Positions 34,435 through 43,951 are shown, numbered from the stretch's first letter. The stretch is 64,000 nucleotides of DNA from JAEUIX01 sp046156035 (GCA_046156035.1 JBJXEW010000043.1:48893-112892); one strand, 5' to 3'. Translations and numbers: made by a program. The notes: generated by a model not told the origin, from the sequence alone.

Positions 34435-34920
34435 ATGTCAATACCTACTCCAACGCTGACTTGGGAGCAAACCAGAGAATGGTTGCCGTTGGCTTTGCGG
34501 AAGGTGTCCGACGAAGGAGAAGCCACGGCGTTGTGTGACAACGCGCGCTTTCGATATCTGCGTTACGTCGCAAAGCTCGAAGCACGTGGAGAGAGGATCG
34601 AGAATCATGCTGGACTCTTTCTTAAACAGCTGCGTTGGCAACTTGCTACGTACCGAAAAAATGAGGCTCTTAGGGCGGACCGGATTCGGCAGTACATGTT
34701 AACCCCGACGAGTGCGGAGGAACGTGTCGATGGCCTAGAACTCGAGGAGTTGATGATGGTCTGCGAGACGTTGGAGCCAAGCCAGCGCGAGGTCATACGG
34801 CAATACCTTGAAGGATGCACGGTGAGTGAAATAGGACAAACGAGTTCCTCGCGTTCCACAGGGTACCGCCGGCTACGTGATGTGCTCGCTGAAATCCGGG
34901 AGAAGTTGTTAGCGGATTAG
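34435..34920 (+). CDS. ECF-like sigma-70 factor
   Basis: This 161-residue protein has the two-part layout of small sigma factors. The N-terminal half (residues about 25-85) is a helical region 2-like domain. The C-terminal half is region 4: LEPSQREVIRQYLEGCTVSE then RSTGYRRLRDVLAEIREKL, an HTH that contacts the -35 element. A planctomycete-specific ECF-like branch is possible. The ATG at 34435 gives MSIPTPT; a GTG at 34423 would add four residues. With the hypothetical gene upstream it may form a small regulatory pair. No anti-sigma gene is evident. Confidence 0.7.
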   Translation: MSIPTPTLTWEQTREWLPLALRKVSDEGEATALCDNARFRYLRYVAKLEARGERIENHAGLFLKQLRWQLATYRKNEALRADRIRQYMLTPTSAEERVDGLELEELMMVCETLEPSQREVIRQYLEGCTVSEIGQTSSSRSTGYRRLRDVLAEIREKLLAD

Positions 34921-35184
34921 ACGAGGTAGATCAATCGCTTGGAGTCATGATTGCTCGGCATCGGTTCCTCCACCCAACATGCGCCGCTTACCGCTGGTCG
35001 ACTAGGTGAGGCAGAGTACGCGCCAGTTGCCGGCCTGGGGAACCAGCGGTGGATGGGTCGCTGGAGTTCGTCGCAGGCGGATCGTCGGAGGCGGCGCTCG
35101 CCGCAGGAGGCTGAAGGGCGAGGGTTTGCTCCTGATTCTGTCTCATGCAATCGTCCGCAGAACAGTCTATGTTCGCGTCCGCAT
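34921..35184. other. non-coding gap between sigma-like gene and tRNA-Thr fragment
   Basis: No gene is supported in this stretch. It is bounded by the sigma-like gene and the tRNA-Thr half at 35185, so a junction between cargo segments probably lies here or just beyond. Confidence 0.45.
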
Positions 35185-35222
35185 GCTGCCGTAGCTCAGT
35201 GGTAGGGCACCATCTTGGTAAG
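35185..35222 (+). pseudogene. tRNA-Thr(GGU) 5' half, scar
   Basis: GCTGCCG, TA, D-arm GCTCAGTGGTAGGGC, A, CCATC and anticodon loop TTGGTAA (anticodon GGU) are all in tRNA order. The sequence leaves the tRNA pattern immediately after the anticodon loop: a GATGG arm would be expected and CCGCG is found. The break at the anticodon loop is a common integrase crossover point. It lies 136 bases beyond the end of the Qat operon. Confidence 0.75.
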
Positions 35223-35357
35223 CCGCGCGACTACCGCGCATCGATGAGCACGGTGCTTCCCTGGAACTCCCCAGTTCATTGGTGTTGCTTCCCTTCAGTG
35301 CCTGCAGTCCCCTCTCGGGGTGCGCGCCGGTGACTCTCGGGGCGATCGCAGATTGTT

Positions 35358-36107
35358 CTACCATTCTCCGACCAGATCCCTGAGATTGGACCGCAATTGC
35401 CGTCGCGCCAGTTCCAGCGACCATTGCCGTGACGTGGCCAATACGGTCAGCGCCGACTGAACATGAATCGGCCGTGCCGGGGCATCGCCCTCTGCGGTAA
35501 ATGGACCATCGGTCTCCGTCAATAGGCGGTCTGCTGGAATCACCGCGACTATTTCTGTGCCTCTGGTGCGAAACATCTGAGCATTGATCGAAAAAAAACA
35601 GCCGAGGGCCACGGCTCGCTTCGCCTCGGATGTACTGCCACTGAACCAGTGGAGCACGGTCTTGCCACGTCCTGGAGGAAGATGTCGTTCGAGCAACTTC
35701 AACACCCGGCCCGCCGAACGTACGCTGTGAATGGAAATCACCTTCCCGCCGTGGGCCGCACATGCTTGAAGCACGCGAATGAACACCTCTTCCTGCAGAA
35801 CCAATGAAGACACGTAGCGGGGGCTGGCATCCAGCCCTACCTCTCCAATGAACCGGGCCTCGGGCAAATGCTGCTCGAATACGGAGATCTCAGAAGCTCG
35901 TTCGCCAACCAACTGCGGGTGGATGCCCAGCGCGGGCCGCACGAAGTGCGATCGCATCGTCCACTGCCGATTCTGCGGCCAAGCCTTCGGGGTGGTTGTC
36001 ACGGCCAAAGTGCAGATCCTCTGCTGATCGCACTCCGCGATGACCGCCGGCGGATCGGGGTACAGGTCAATGTGACAGTGGAAGTCAATGAGGGGGTCTG
36101 TGCTCAT
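35358..36107 (-). CDS. qatD: QatD, TatD-family hydrolase of the Qat anti-phage system
   Basis: This 249-residue TatD-type metal-dependent nuclease/hydrolase has metal ligands at HCH (residues 10-12, DFHCHIDLY), Glu in FIGEVGLDASP, His in KVISIHSVR, His in TVLHWFSGS and Asp in LLTETDGP. TatD proteins are DNases or related hydrolases; in Qat the exact role is not settled. It overlaps qatC by four bases (ATGA) and closes the operon order A-B-C-D. It is the last gene before the tRNA-Thr scar. Confidence 0.87.
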   Translation of the reverse strand: MSTDPLIDFHCHIDLYPDPPAVIAECDQQRICTLAVTTTPKAWPQNRQWTMRSHFVRPALGIHPQLVGERASEISVFEQHLPEARFIGEVGLDASPRYVSSLVLQEEVFIRVLQACAAHGGKVISIHSVRSAGRVLKLLERHLPPGRGKTVLHWFSGSTSEAKRAVALGCFFSINAQMFRTRGTEIVAVIPADRLLTETDGPFTAEGDAPARPIHVQSALTVLATSRQWSLELARRQLRSNLRDLVGEW

Positions 36108-37459
36108 GAGGGTGTCGTCTTCGCACGACGCAGGAGTTGGCGTACCTCTGCCATGCCGCGGCGGTACACGTCCGCCAGGTCCGCGAGATGCTCCGCTTCA
36201 TCTCTGAGCGATCCAGGTTTGTGAATCAGCAGCTCGGCCAATCCGGGTGTGTTCGCCACCCGCTGGCTGGCCAGCTGAAACGAACGCACTTGCAGTCCCT
36301 CGGCGCTCGTGGACTTGAGGGGTCTCGCCGCCAGATTCGGGATTGTGTAGGTGGTCGGATCCCGCCCGAGCCCGGCCCGGAGAGCCGCCCGGCGAATGAG
36401 ACATGGGACGCAGAAGCCGCAGTGCTGTGGTGGATGTCTCTGCCATCGGCCCTTGGTGTAGGACGAACATGACACAGTGGTCTTCGCGAGGTCCTTTATC
36501 AGCGCTTGGTTGCGACATGCGGACACCATCTCCCCCTTTGTGACGTACTGGTAGGGGTTGACAAGTCGGCAGTTGATGCCGAGAGCCAACAACATGTCGT
36601 TCCAACGAGCCATGTAGAACGGGTGAGTGGTGCGAGTGCTCATCGAGCCGAGTCTGAGCACGTCGAGCGGGACGTTGAGAGAGATCAACCCGTTTTCTGG
36701 AACTTGGATGGTCACGCCATTCCTAAAGCAGGTCGCGGCATATGCCGCCAAAGAAAAGAACAGGAACGATCTCCCTCGCGTGCTGTCGTCAACACCGGCG
36801 GACGCCAGCAGCCGCGGAAACGAGAGCCAGAGCCGGAAGCGTTGGAATGCACTCTCTTTGTATTCGTGTTTGAGTGCGTCAAAGCAGTCAGTCTGAGCGG
36901 TGCTCGTGGCACCGTCTCCGGCGTGGCTGACAAGGAGCGGCACGGCTCCCGCGTGAAGAAGGTCGATCGCACCGATGAGGCTGTCAAGTCCACCCGAAAA
37001 CAGCGCAACGGTGGAGAACGGTGGGGCTGCATCTGCCAACAAGCTCGTAGGAGCGATTTGCTTGAAGCCAGACGGCCTTGCGCGGAAGCGGATTGTCCAT
37101 CGGTCCCCGGTGAGGAAGTTCAGCATGCGCTGGAGAAGGTCGGATGTCGGTTGCCATCGGTCGGGATTACTGACGGGCACCACGACCATGATCTCCCGTG
37201 TCCAGGAATCCTGTGAAGTGTCTTGACGTGAGATTCTCGTGTCGGCGGCATACACGAGCGATCCGAGCACAAGCAGGTCAACGCCGAGTTCTGTCGGGAA
37301 TAGCCCGAGGTCCTTAAGGTGCGCCAGCGAATTGCCAAGGCCATGTCCAAGTCGGCGGGCGCCAACGACCAAGTCGATCTCGTGAGCGGCATATCCCCCG
37401 AGCGCGATGGCTTCGCTATCGCCGCCGCCCAGGCGTCCAATAAGAGCGTGTTGCGTCAT
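36104..37459 (-). CDS. qatC: QatC, QueC-like PP-loop protein of the Qat system
   Basis: This 451-residue protein has a QueC-type domain with the PP-loop SGGLDS at residues 155-160 and a zinc knuckle CGFCVPCLIRR at about 347-357 (with Cys331). QueC makes 7-cyano-7-deazaguanine; in defence systems QueC-like proteins are thought to modify protein or nucleic acid targets. An N-terminal 140-residue extension is not found in housekeeping QueC and fits QatC. It overlaps qatB and qatD by four bases each, so translation of the operon is tightly coupled. Confidence 0.87.
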   Translation of the reverse strand: MTQHALIGRLGGGDSEAIALGGYAAHEIDLVVGARRLGHGLGNSLAHLKDLGLFPTELGVDLLVLGSLVYAADTRISRQDTSQDSWTREIMVVVPVSNPDRWQPTSDLLQRMLNFLTGDRWTIRFRARPSGFKQIAPTSLLADAAPPFSTVALFSGGLDSLIGAIDLLHAGAVPLLVSHAGDGATSTAQTDCFDALKHEYKESAFQRFRLWLSFPRLLASAGVDDSTRGRSFLFFSLAAYAATCFRNGVTIQVPENGLISLNVPLDVLRLGSMSTRTTHPFYMARWNDMLLALGINCRLVNPYQYVTKGEMVSACRNQALIKDLAKTTVSCSSYTKGRWQRHPPQHCGFCVPCLIRRAALRAGLGRDPTTYTIPNLAARPLKSTSAEGLQVRSFQLASQRVANTPGLAELLIHKPGSLRDEAEHLADLADVYRRGMAEVRQLLRRAKTTPS

Positions 37460-38319
37460 TCCATGCCCTCCGCCATTGCGGCCATTAGGTCAAAGGCGGA
37501 GATATAGACCTCCCGGACCAATCCTTCGATGCGAGCGGGCACCAAGCCGTCGAAGATCTGGCTTGTGCGGTGGACGGCGTCATGCACAGCTCCGCGGACA
37601 AAGTCGTGGATCTGAGTCTGCACGCGGCGGATTGCCGCAAGGTCCGACGGTAAGGCGACGACCTTCATGCCGATGTCGTTGTGTAGACGAGCCTCGATGG
37701 AGTTGGCGATGAAGGCCTCAAGTATCTCCAGCATCTGATCCGCGGTCATTTGGGCGAGGTCGAGTCCTGCCTCGACAACCTCTGCGATGGTTTCGATGAA
37801 CGCTTCACGCGCGATCGCTTCATCAATCGTCCCTCCGTCAGGACAGATCGCATCCGCCAAAGCGACGAAGATCTTCTCGACCGGTTGTCCTGATAGCTCT
37901 TGAAGGTTGAGGTGCCGCAGCGCTTCGGTGACGCCCTGTACGCGAGCACTCTGGAGAAAACCCACAAGCCCGGCCGCTGTCGTACGTGAGGGCGCCATCC
38001 GCCGGGTGGCGGTACCGGAACCGCCCGATGCGGTTCGCACATAGTGCGAAATCGCACGTCCCAGACGCGAAGTGTCCTTGCCGCCGGAGGAGGCAAAGTG
38101 TGACATGTTCGCTCGGGCGTCACGGAAACGGTTCATCACTGGTGCGGGAGGCGTCACCGCTGGGTTGGTCGCGGATGTGGGAGTCGGTTGGGCAACACTT
38201 GCCGGTGCGACGCCGTCTGCCGCCGGAGTAGAGCCCGCGCCCGTCCCGTCACCCTCTAGCCAACTGGGGACAAGGGGTGATGTGCTTCCGGGGCCCGCGG
38301 AGGAATTCGACGTTCCCAT
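37456..38319 (-). CDS. qatB: QatB, Qat system component of unknown biochemistry
   Basis: This 287-residue protein starts MGTSNSSAGPGSTSPLVPSW, a Gly/Ser/Pro-rich N-terminus that I recall as typical of QatB. A predicted all-helical C-terminal domain follows (DLAQMTADQMLEILEAFIAN). The start at 38319 forms a TGATG overlap with the qatA stop codon; a start at 38412 would lie 94 bases inside qatA and is less likely. Identification rests mainly on position between KAP ATPase and QueC-like genes and on the N-terminus. Confidence 0.83.
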   Translation of the reverse strand: MGTSNSSAGPGSTSPLVPSWLEGDGTGAGSTPAADGVAPASVAQPTPTSATNPAVTPPAPVMNRFRDARANMSHFASSGGKDTSRLGRAISHYVRTASGGSGTATRRMAPSRTTAAGLVGFLQSARVQGVTEALRHLNLQELSGQPVEKIFVALADAICPDGGTIDEAIAREAFIETIAEVVEAGLDLAQMTADQMLEILEAFIANSIEARLHNDIGMKVVALPSDLAAIRRVQTQIHDFVRGAVHDAVHRTSQIFDGLVPARIEGLVREVYISAFDLMAAMAEGME

Positions 38320-40259
38320 CAGGGCCGTCTCCCAAGCTTCGTCACGCTTGCGACCTTGCCCACCGCTGCCGCCGCCATCGCCAGACCCTTGTTCTTGTCC
38401 TGTTGTGCCCAATCAAGAATCAACGCGTTCAAGCGCGTCGTCGCCGCGCTCTCTTGAATGATCCCGCCCCACCCTGCCACTGCCCAAGTGCCGAGTCGCT
38501 CCTTGGGGAGCCCTTCAAGGAGGTCCAAGAGCCTCGCTTGAAGAGGAACGTGGAGCTTTGTCAATGTGCGGAGGCCAGCCATTCCGGCTGGCTCTTCCGA
38601 GAACTCACCTCCTACGCGCACGCGTTCGGCAACGATATCGAACAGCTGCCCAATCTCCGCCGGCGACAACTGCTTCAGATCTGCGTCAAGCGCCCGGACG
38701 GCCATGCTCGAACCCATAAGTGTCTCGGCAATCTCGGACAGATGGCCCAGCACGGACAGTCCGGCAAAGTATCCCCGCCTGTCCTTCGTCAAGAAGAGAT
38801 ATGGTTGCAGGTTTTCTGCACCAAGCGGCGGTTGGACCTTCGACCAAGCGACGATGGCTTCGTCCTTGAGCCAAGTTTCCACTGCATCGCTCTTTGAAGG
38901 CCGCTCCGGTTTCTTCGCGGCTCCCTTGGAGTCACCCGTACCCGGACTGAATTGTTCCAATTCGGCCAGCTGCGTGACGGTGCCGGCTTGAGCGGCACTT
39001 GCGAGCCGTCCGATTTGGTCGAAGAACGTGGGCTGGAACCGTTCGGCGAGCATCAGTTTGGCGAGGACAGTGGACTTGATGTCGGCCTGGAATCCTCGCG
39101 CCTTGGCCGCTTGGAGTCGGAGGAGCAGGGTATTGACGAATCGTTTGAGTTGCCGAGGGTTCCCTTTGGCACCGTCGGCGAGTACCGGGCCGATCTGCTC
39201 GCTCAACCACACGGCCTCGCGAAGGGGATCGGTAAGGCCCCCAAAACTGGTCTTGACGTCGGCCTCGCTAATGGTGCGGCCCTCCCAAGGACGTCGCAAG
39301 CGCTCCCTTGCCGTAGCGATGAGCTTGACAAAGCCCGCATCGTCGGCGGCAACACTCGCTCCTACCAGCATCAGCGTCACGTAGATGCGTGTCTCGGTCA
39401 CCCCAAGCGCTGGAATGCGAAACGGGACCTGGATGAGTTTCTCCAGGTAGTTGCGGGCGTAGGTGAGTGGGCCTGAGCTGTCTGGCAAACCGGGAAAGTG
39501 CCGCCGGACGGCATACTCGATCATGGCTTCATCGGCCGCGATGACGAACGCAGTCTTCTCGCTGAACACGAAGAGGCGGATCGCCTCAAGCGTTTCGATC
39601 GCGGTCTCGGGTAGACACCTGTCGAGATCATCCACCAGGACAACGAGCTGGCGGATCTGGGCCTCGACGAGGAGCTGATCGAACTCTCGCCTGAACTCCT
39701 GTATTTCCTGCGGAGCGTGCTTCGTCTCGGCCGGTGAGAGAATGGATTCCGCCGCTGTGAGAGCCTTCTGGACGTTTTCCGGCGTCGCCAGCTTCGCCGG
39801 ATCGGCGGCAAAATCGCGAAGCGCGCCGACTACCGACTCGACTATCGCGGCGGCGGGAATTCCGGTGGTCGCGGTTATCGCAAAGGTGCCAGCCATCTTG
39901 GCCGCTTTCAGCCAGTTGATGCGGTGATATAGGTCCTTGACGACCCCCTTGGCCTTGCTGGAGAGAGGACGGGCGGCGACGAGCGCGGCGACAATGGCCT
40001 CGATCAAAGCGATTTTCGCGTCTTCGAACCCCTGGAAACTCCAACCGTTGATCCGGATACAAAGCACCTCGCTCTTGGCTCGCTGCTCGATGGCGTGGGC
40101 GAGCATTTCAAGGACGCTCGATTTGCCTGCTCCCCAATCACCGTGAATGCCAATTGTTACCGGCACGCCCGCGTGATGTGCCAGAAGATCAGCGATCGTG
40201 ACGGCAATCGGTTCGGCGTTGAGCAGGTCAATCTTCGTTTCGTTGTCTGACAGTATCAT
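38319..40259 (-). CDS. qatA: QatA, KAP-family P-loop NTPase of the Qat system
   Basis: This 646-residue KAP NTPase has Walker A IHGDWGAGKSSVLEML (GDWGAGKS at residues 40-47) and Walker B QLVVLVDDLDRCLPE at about 204-218. A hydrophobic stretch between them (TFAITATTGIPAAAIVESVV) lies at the position of the membrane-inserted hairpin in many KAP proteins. QatA is the ATPase of the QatABCD anti-phage system reported in 2020. It is the first gene of the operon on the minus strand; the promoter should lie in 40260-40386, a 127-base gap shared with the end of the methylase gene. Confidence 0.9.
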   Translation of the reverse strand: MILSDNETKIDLLNAEPIAVTIADLLAHHAGVPVTIGIHGDWGAGKSSVLEMLAHAIEQRAKSEVLCIRINGWSFQGFEDAKIALIEAIVAALVAARPLSSKAKGVVKDLYHRINWLKAAKMAGTFAITATTGIPAAAIVESVVGALRDFAADPAKLATPENVQKALTAAESILSPAETKHAPQEIQEFRREFDQLLVEAQIRQLVVLVDDLDRCLPETAIETLEAIRLFVFSEKTAFVIAADEAMIEYAVRRHFPGLPDSSGPLTYARNYLEKLIQVPFRIPALGVTETRIYVTLMLVGASVAADDAGFVKLIATARERLRRPWEGRTISEADVKTSFGGLTDPLREAVWLSEQIGPVLADGAKGNPRQLKRFVNTLLLRLQAAKARGFQADIKSTVLAKLMLAERFQPTFFDQIGRLASAAQAGTVTQLAELEQFSPGTGDSKGAAKKPERPSKSDAVETWLKDEAIVAWSKVQPPLGAENLQPYLFLTKDRRGYFAGLSVLGHLSEIAETLMGSSMAVRALDADLKQLSPAEIGQLFDIVAERVRVGGEFSEEPAGMAGLRTLTKLHVPLQARLLDLLEGLPKERLGTWAVAGWGGIIQESAATTRLNALILDWAQQDKNKGLAMAAAAVGKVASVTKLGRRP

Positions 40260-40386
40260 TCATTATCCAATGTGCATCGAGCTCTCGGTGCCACTCTACC
40301 CCAGGAATAGCATGATGATTGACCCTGCGCCACTCCCTTTTTTCGTGGCGATGCCCTTTGGCGACGCTGGCGCGAAAACCCTTGAT

Positions 40387-42375
40387 CTAGGGCCTACTGC
40401 CTGAAAGTCTGACTGGTAGGGAATGCGTAGAGCCACCAGCCGAGGTAGGTGCAGCGGGTCTGCTTACCGCCTTCTTGCCGTGCGGCGAACGTCGTGTGGT
40501 AAGCTGGGGTGATTCAATCCGTCGTTCTCTCATTCGAGAACATCGTGCCAGGAATGCTGATCGCAGCTCGGAGTATGTGCCTGCGCCAGTCTCTGCCATC
40601 GCAAGACCAACCCGGATGAGCTCCCGCTCCTCCGGTGCCTGTGGAAGTCGAATGACGCGAGGTCGGCGTTGCTGAGAACTCAATGAACACTCCAGCAGGA
40701 GATCGCAGATAAAGGCCCGCGTTCCCCTCTTCGCATGGTCCGCACCATTTTCCGTCTGTGCTGCGACAATCGCTCCGATTCTGAAGCCGTTGCGATAGAG
40801 GCTGCTGCCTAAGGCCCACCACGCCCGAAGTTCGGTACTGTGGTACGTCAGCACGAGCTTGCCGTCCGGGCGTAGCACACGAGCGCACTCGCTGAACACA
40901 CCATCCAGCTTCCGCCGATATGCGGCTAGGCCTGAGCGCCGCCATCGGTTCGGTACTGCCTCCTGCTGCCCCCGAAATACCCCGCAGCGAGGTGCCAGTC
41001 CGAATGCATCAGTCCACGCCAAGAACATGGATGCCAACTCGCCGTACTGAACACTGTCGTAGTACGGCGGATCAGTGACGACAACTGAGGCTGCTCCGTC
41101 TTTCACGAGCAACTTGTTGCTGCTTCCCTGAACGATCATGCAAGATGCGGTCTCCTCTGACGCAGGCGGGGACTTCGTCATCGCGTACCGCACAGATCTG
41201 GTCGCTGGCAGGTTGTCCTCTGCCCACCCCGCCGCTGCGACGCTCGCTCGAATCCGACGCTCCAGACTCCCACGTCCTACGGACGCCAGGGGATTTGGCT
41301 CAACGGCGAGTCCGTCAAACGAGTATCGATGATTCGCCAGCGCCTCAAAGACCTTCGGGTGGTAGCGGTCCCACCGACACAGGTGCCCAGGCATCTCAGT
41401 GGCTCCAGCAATACACAGTGCCAATCGATCTCGGACCGCTGAATCCTTGGCGATATCGTTAGCCATTCGGGATGCGGTCAGCAGCACCTGTAGCTGTCGA
41501 CGCGGATACAAATCGCTCCAAGACCGAAAGCCGGCCCGAAGGAGCTTCGCCGTCTCGATCCCCTTGGGAATGGGCTCATACAGCGCCCTTGGTACTTCGC
41601 CATTCGCTCCACGGGCGGTGCGCTCCTCGACGCTGGGAGATTCGAGATACACGAGGCGACCGTCTTTTACCTCTTCAAACCTTTGCACTAGCACGGGCGA
41701 CCAGCGGCCAATCCCGGAGGTTCTGGTCACCCTGTGGCAAGCAGGGCACCAGCGTGACGGGCGGTCGGTCAGTTCGTATTCGCACTTTGGACAGCGCGGC
41801 TTCTGAGCGTCAGTGAGATGCCTACTGGTGTGGCCACACCGTCGGCAGCCGAAATACCCGTGAACTTCGTTGGCAGCCCTAGAGGCCGTGGATAGAAACG
41901 CGTAAGGAAAATCCCAGAACGTTTCGGCGCAGTCCCGGCATTGGCGTGCCCGAACACGGAACGTGTGAGCGACGGGCGGGCGCCCATCCGCCAGTTGGTA
42001 GCGCCAACCGTGGGTCTCTCGAAGTTGGGCCAGAAGTCGATCCCCCGCGGCCCGCAGTTTTTGCGCCGAGACGGGGGCGAGGGTCACCCGCAAGCCCCAA
42101 GCCGCCCAAGGGTTCAGGTCTTGAGCATAGACTGGAAGGCCCCGACGGACGGCCTCAATGGCGACCGTCCCGCCTCCGGAGAACGGATCCACCACCGTAC
42201 CGTCCTCAGGCCGAACGCCTGCGGCGTCAAGGATCGCACCAATCACCGTGTGCGGGCGGCGGGCCCACCAGCGGTAGAGCGACACCAACGGTTGATGAAC
42301 TTCCCGGTTTTTTGTTTCGACGCGAACGCCTCGTCTAACCGCGTTCCAATCAACCTGAGTGAGCAGCCAAGCCAT
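40387..42375 (-). CDS. DUF1156-like DNA methyltransferase with zinc ribbons
   Basis: This 662-residue amino-methyltransferase-like protein opens with a DUF1156-like segment (EVHQPLVSLYRWWARRPHTV, residues 26-44), then the SAM motif VVDPFSGGGTVAIEA (61-75) and, near residue 430, the catalytic motif DPPYYDSVQYGELASMFLAW. Between them are several CxxC pairs (CRDC, CRRC, CPKC, CPAC) that form zinc ribbons. The DPPY motif indicates N6-adenine or N4-cytosine methylation of DNA. It diverges from the ParB-like, helicase and nuclease genes with 193 bases between, so the shared promoter region (42376-42568) may coordinate them. Modification arm of a restriction-type system is inferred. Confidence 0.83.
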   Translation of the reverse strand: MAWLLTQVDWNAVRRGVRVETKNREVHQPLVSLYRWWARRPHTVIGAILDAAGVRPEDGTVVDPFSGGGTVAIEAVRRGLPVYAQDLNPWAAWGLRVTLAPVSAQKLRAAGDRLLAQLRETHGWRYQLADGRPPVAHTFRVRARQCRDCAETFWDFPYAFLSTASRAANEVHGYFGCRRCGHTSRHLTDAQKPRCPKCEYELTDRPSRWCPACHRVTRTSGIGRWSPVLVQRFEEVKDGRLVYLESPSVEERTARGANGEVPRALYEPIPKGIETAKLLRAGFRSWSDLYPRRQLQVLLTASRMANDIAKDSAVRDRLALCIAGATEMPGHLCRWDRYHPKVFEALANHRYSFDGLAVEPNPLASVGRGSLERRIRASVAAAGWAEDNLPATRSVRYAMTKSPPASEETASCMIVQGSSNKLLVKDGAASVVVTDPPYYDSVQYGELASMFLAWTDAFGLAPRCGVFRGQQEAVPNRWRRSGLAAYRRKLDGVFSECARVLRPDGKLVLTYHSTELRAWWALGSSLYRNGFRIGAIVAAQTENGADHAKRGTRAFICDLLLECSLSSQQRRPRVIRLPQAPEERELIRVGLAMAETGAGTYSELRSAFLARCSRMRERRIESPQLTTRRSPHGKKAVSRPAAPTSAGGSTHSLPVRLSGSRP

Positions 42376-42568
42376 GCAGTTTCGCCCACACCGCGGCTCT
42401 GGCGGGCTGAGCTACGGCCAAGTCCGGATTTGCCCACTTTGCCATTGTTTGGGCAATGTGGCCGGGTGTCAACCGCGGGGACGATCCGAACGGGATTTCC
42501 CGCTTGTGGCGAAGGGGTCGCTACACTCGGCAAATCAGGCCGGACCATTCCACTTTGGGAGCGCTGCG
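42376..42568. promoter_or_regulatory. divergent promoter region of the methylase/helicase module
   Basis: These 193 bases separate the methylase start (minus) from the ParB-like start (plus). They include TTTGCCCACTTTGCCATTGTTTGGGCAATGTGGCC, in which TTGCCCA and TTGGGCAA form a short inverted repeat. No operator protein is known. Confidence 0.35.
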
Positions 42569-43939
42569 ATGCCCGCGATGTCTGAAGAGGCGAGGAAGAC
42601 CGCCGTCGAGGCAGCCATCGCCGCCATCGCTCCGAACGAGTTGGAGCGCCGCAGTTTGGTATGGCAAGGCGAGTCCCGCTTGTTTCCGGTGGTAAAGCTA
42701 CCGCTCGATGCGGTGGTTCTCAATCGACGGAGCCACCGCATCCGAGCGCAGGTCGAGTCGGATTCGCAACGACAGGTGATTGAGGATGACCCATACAGCG
42801 ACGCCGCACAGATAGCCATCGCAGGCATTCTCCGTCGCACCGAAGACTTCGAGGCGCTAAAGAACAACCTGAATCAGGAGGGTCAGCGGGAGCCAGGCGT
42901 CGTAACCCGCGCGGGGGTTCTCATCAACGCCAATACTCGAACTGTTGCCCTACGTGACTTGGGCGAGCAGTACATCCGCGTGATCGTGCTTTCGCCGAAC
43001 GCTACGGAGAGCGAGCTAGACGAACTAGAACTCACGATTCAAATGGCCCGCGAGTTCCGTCAGGACTACACATTCACCAACGAACTGCTCTTCGTCAACG
43101 ACTTGCTCAACACGCACCGTCGAAGCCTGCGCTACATCGCCCTGGCTCTGAGATGGGCGGACTCCACTTCGGACGCCGAGGTCCGGCGGGCAGAGCAACG
43201 GGTTACGGAGTGGCAGCAAATCCTCTCGATCGTTCGCGATCTTCAGAATCGCAGCGGGGGGAGGATTCCGCTTACCGACTTTGACGACAAGAGGCAGGCC
43301 CTCCAGGAAATCAATCGACAGTACCAAGAACTCAGTGCGTCTGACCAAGCACTGGCCGAGAATGTGAAGAGCGCCCGGCTCCTTGGTCTGCTCACGGGCC
43401 TCGGCTACCGCGAACTGCGGTTCTTTGACGAGGATTTCCTCACCGATCATCTTGTGCCGGCGTTGATGGACGACGAAACTCTGGGTGACCATTCACCGCA
43501 CATGTGGGCAGAGGGGCCTGAGGGTGCCGCGGTAGACCTGCCCGGACTTGATCTGCCCGGCTTGGATGACCAACCTGCTCAGCCGGGGGTAAACGTGCTG
43601 CCCCTGGTCAAACGCGTGGCCGAGAGCACCGCCGACGAAGTGATCGAAGTCCGATCGGCAGCGGGCGAGGTAGAAATCAACAGAGAAGCGTTCGTTGTTG
43701 CACTACGTGGTGCGCTCATGAACGCCGTGGATCTTGCGCGGGCCGATCGCAAAGCTGGCGGCCGATTGGCTCGGCCGGCGGCAATGCTCAAGGACGTCAC
43801 AGCGAAGCTCTCGCGGGTTATTCGCGCGTTTGAAGATGTGGCCGACGACGCGCAGTTCGATCGCGCCAAATTCAACCAGATGTACGCATCGTTTCAGGCA
43901 GCCGCAGAGAAACTGGAGCAGTCCCTACACGCCCATTGA
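42569..43939 (+). CDS. ParB-like domain protein of the methylase/helicase module
   Basis: This 456-residue protein has an N-terminal ParB/sulfiredoxin-like pattern: FPVVKLPLDAVVLNRRSHRI, then EALKNNLNQEGQREPGVV, GVLINANTRTVALRDLGEQY and ELTIQMAREFRQDYTFTNEL, the last being an HTH-like helical part. Such folds bind nucleotides or DNA and some act as nucleases. A short repeat PGLDLPGLD lies near residue 330. A C-terminal coiled-coil part (DDAQFDRAKFNQMYASFQAA) ends it. The ATG at 42569 follows GGGAGCGCTGCG; a longer frame from 42359 is not supported by an RBS. The helicase gene starts 12 bases on, so they form an operon. Confidence 0.75.
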   Translation: MPAMSEEARKTAVEAAIAAIAPNELERRSLVWQGESRLFPVVKLPLDAVVLNRRSHRIRAQVESDSQRQVIEDDPYSDAAQIAIAGILRRTEDFEALKNNLNQEGQREPGVVTRAGVLINANTRTVALRDLGEQYIRVIVLSPNATESELDELELTIQMAREFRQDYTFTNELLFVNDLLNTHRRSLRYIALALRWADSTSDAEVRRAEQRVTEWQQILSIVRDLQNRSGGRIPLTDFDDKRQALQEINRQYQELSASDQALAENVKSARLLGLLTGLGYRELRFFDEDFLTDHLVPALMDDETLGDHSPHMWAEGPEGAAVDLPGLDLPGLDDQPAQPGVNVLPLVKRVAESTADEVIEVRSAAGEVEINREAFVVALRGALMNAVDLARADRKAGGRLARPAAMLKDVTAKLSRVIRAFEDVADDAQFDRAKFNQMYASFQAAAEKLEQSLHAH

Positions 43940-43951
43940 CGAGTTGCTCCA

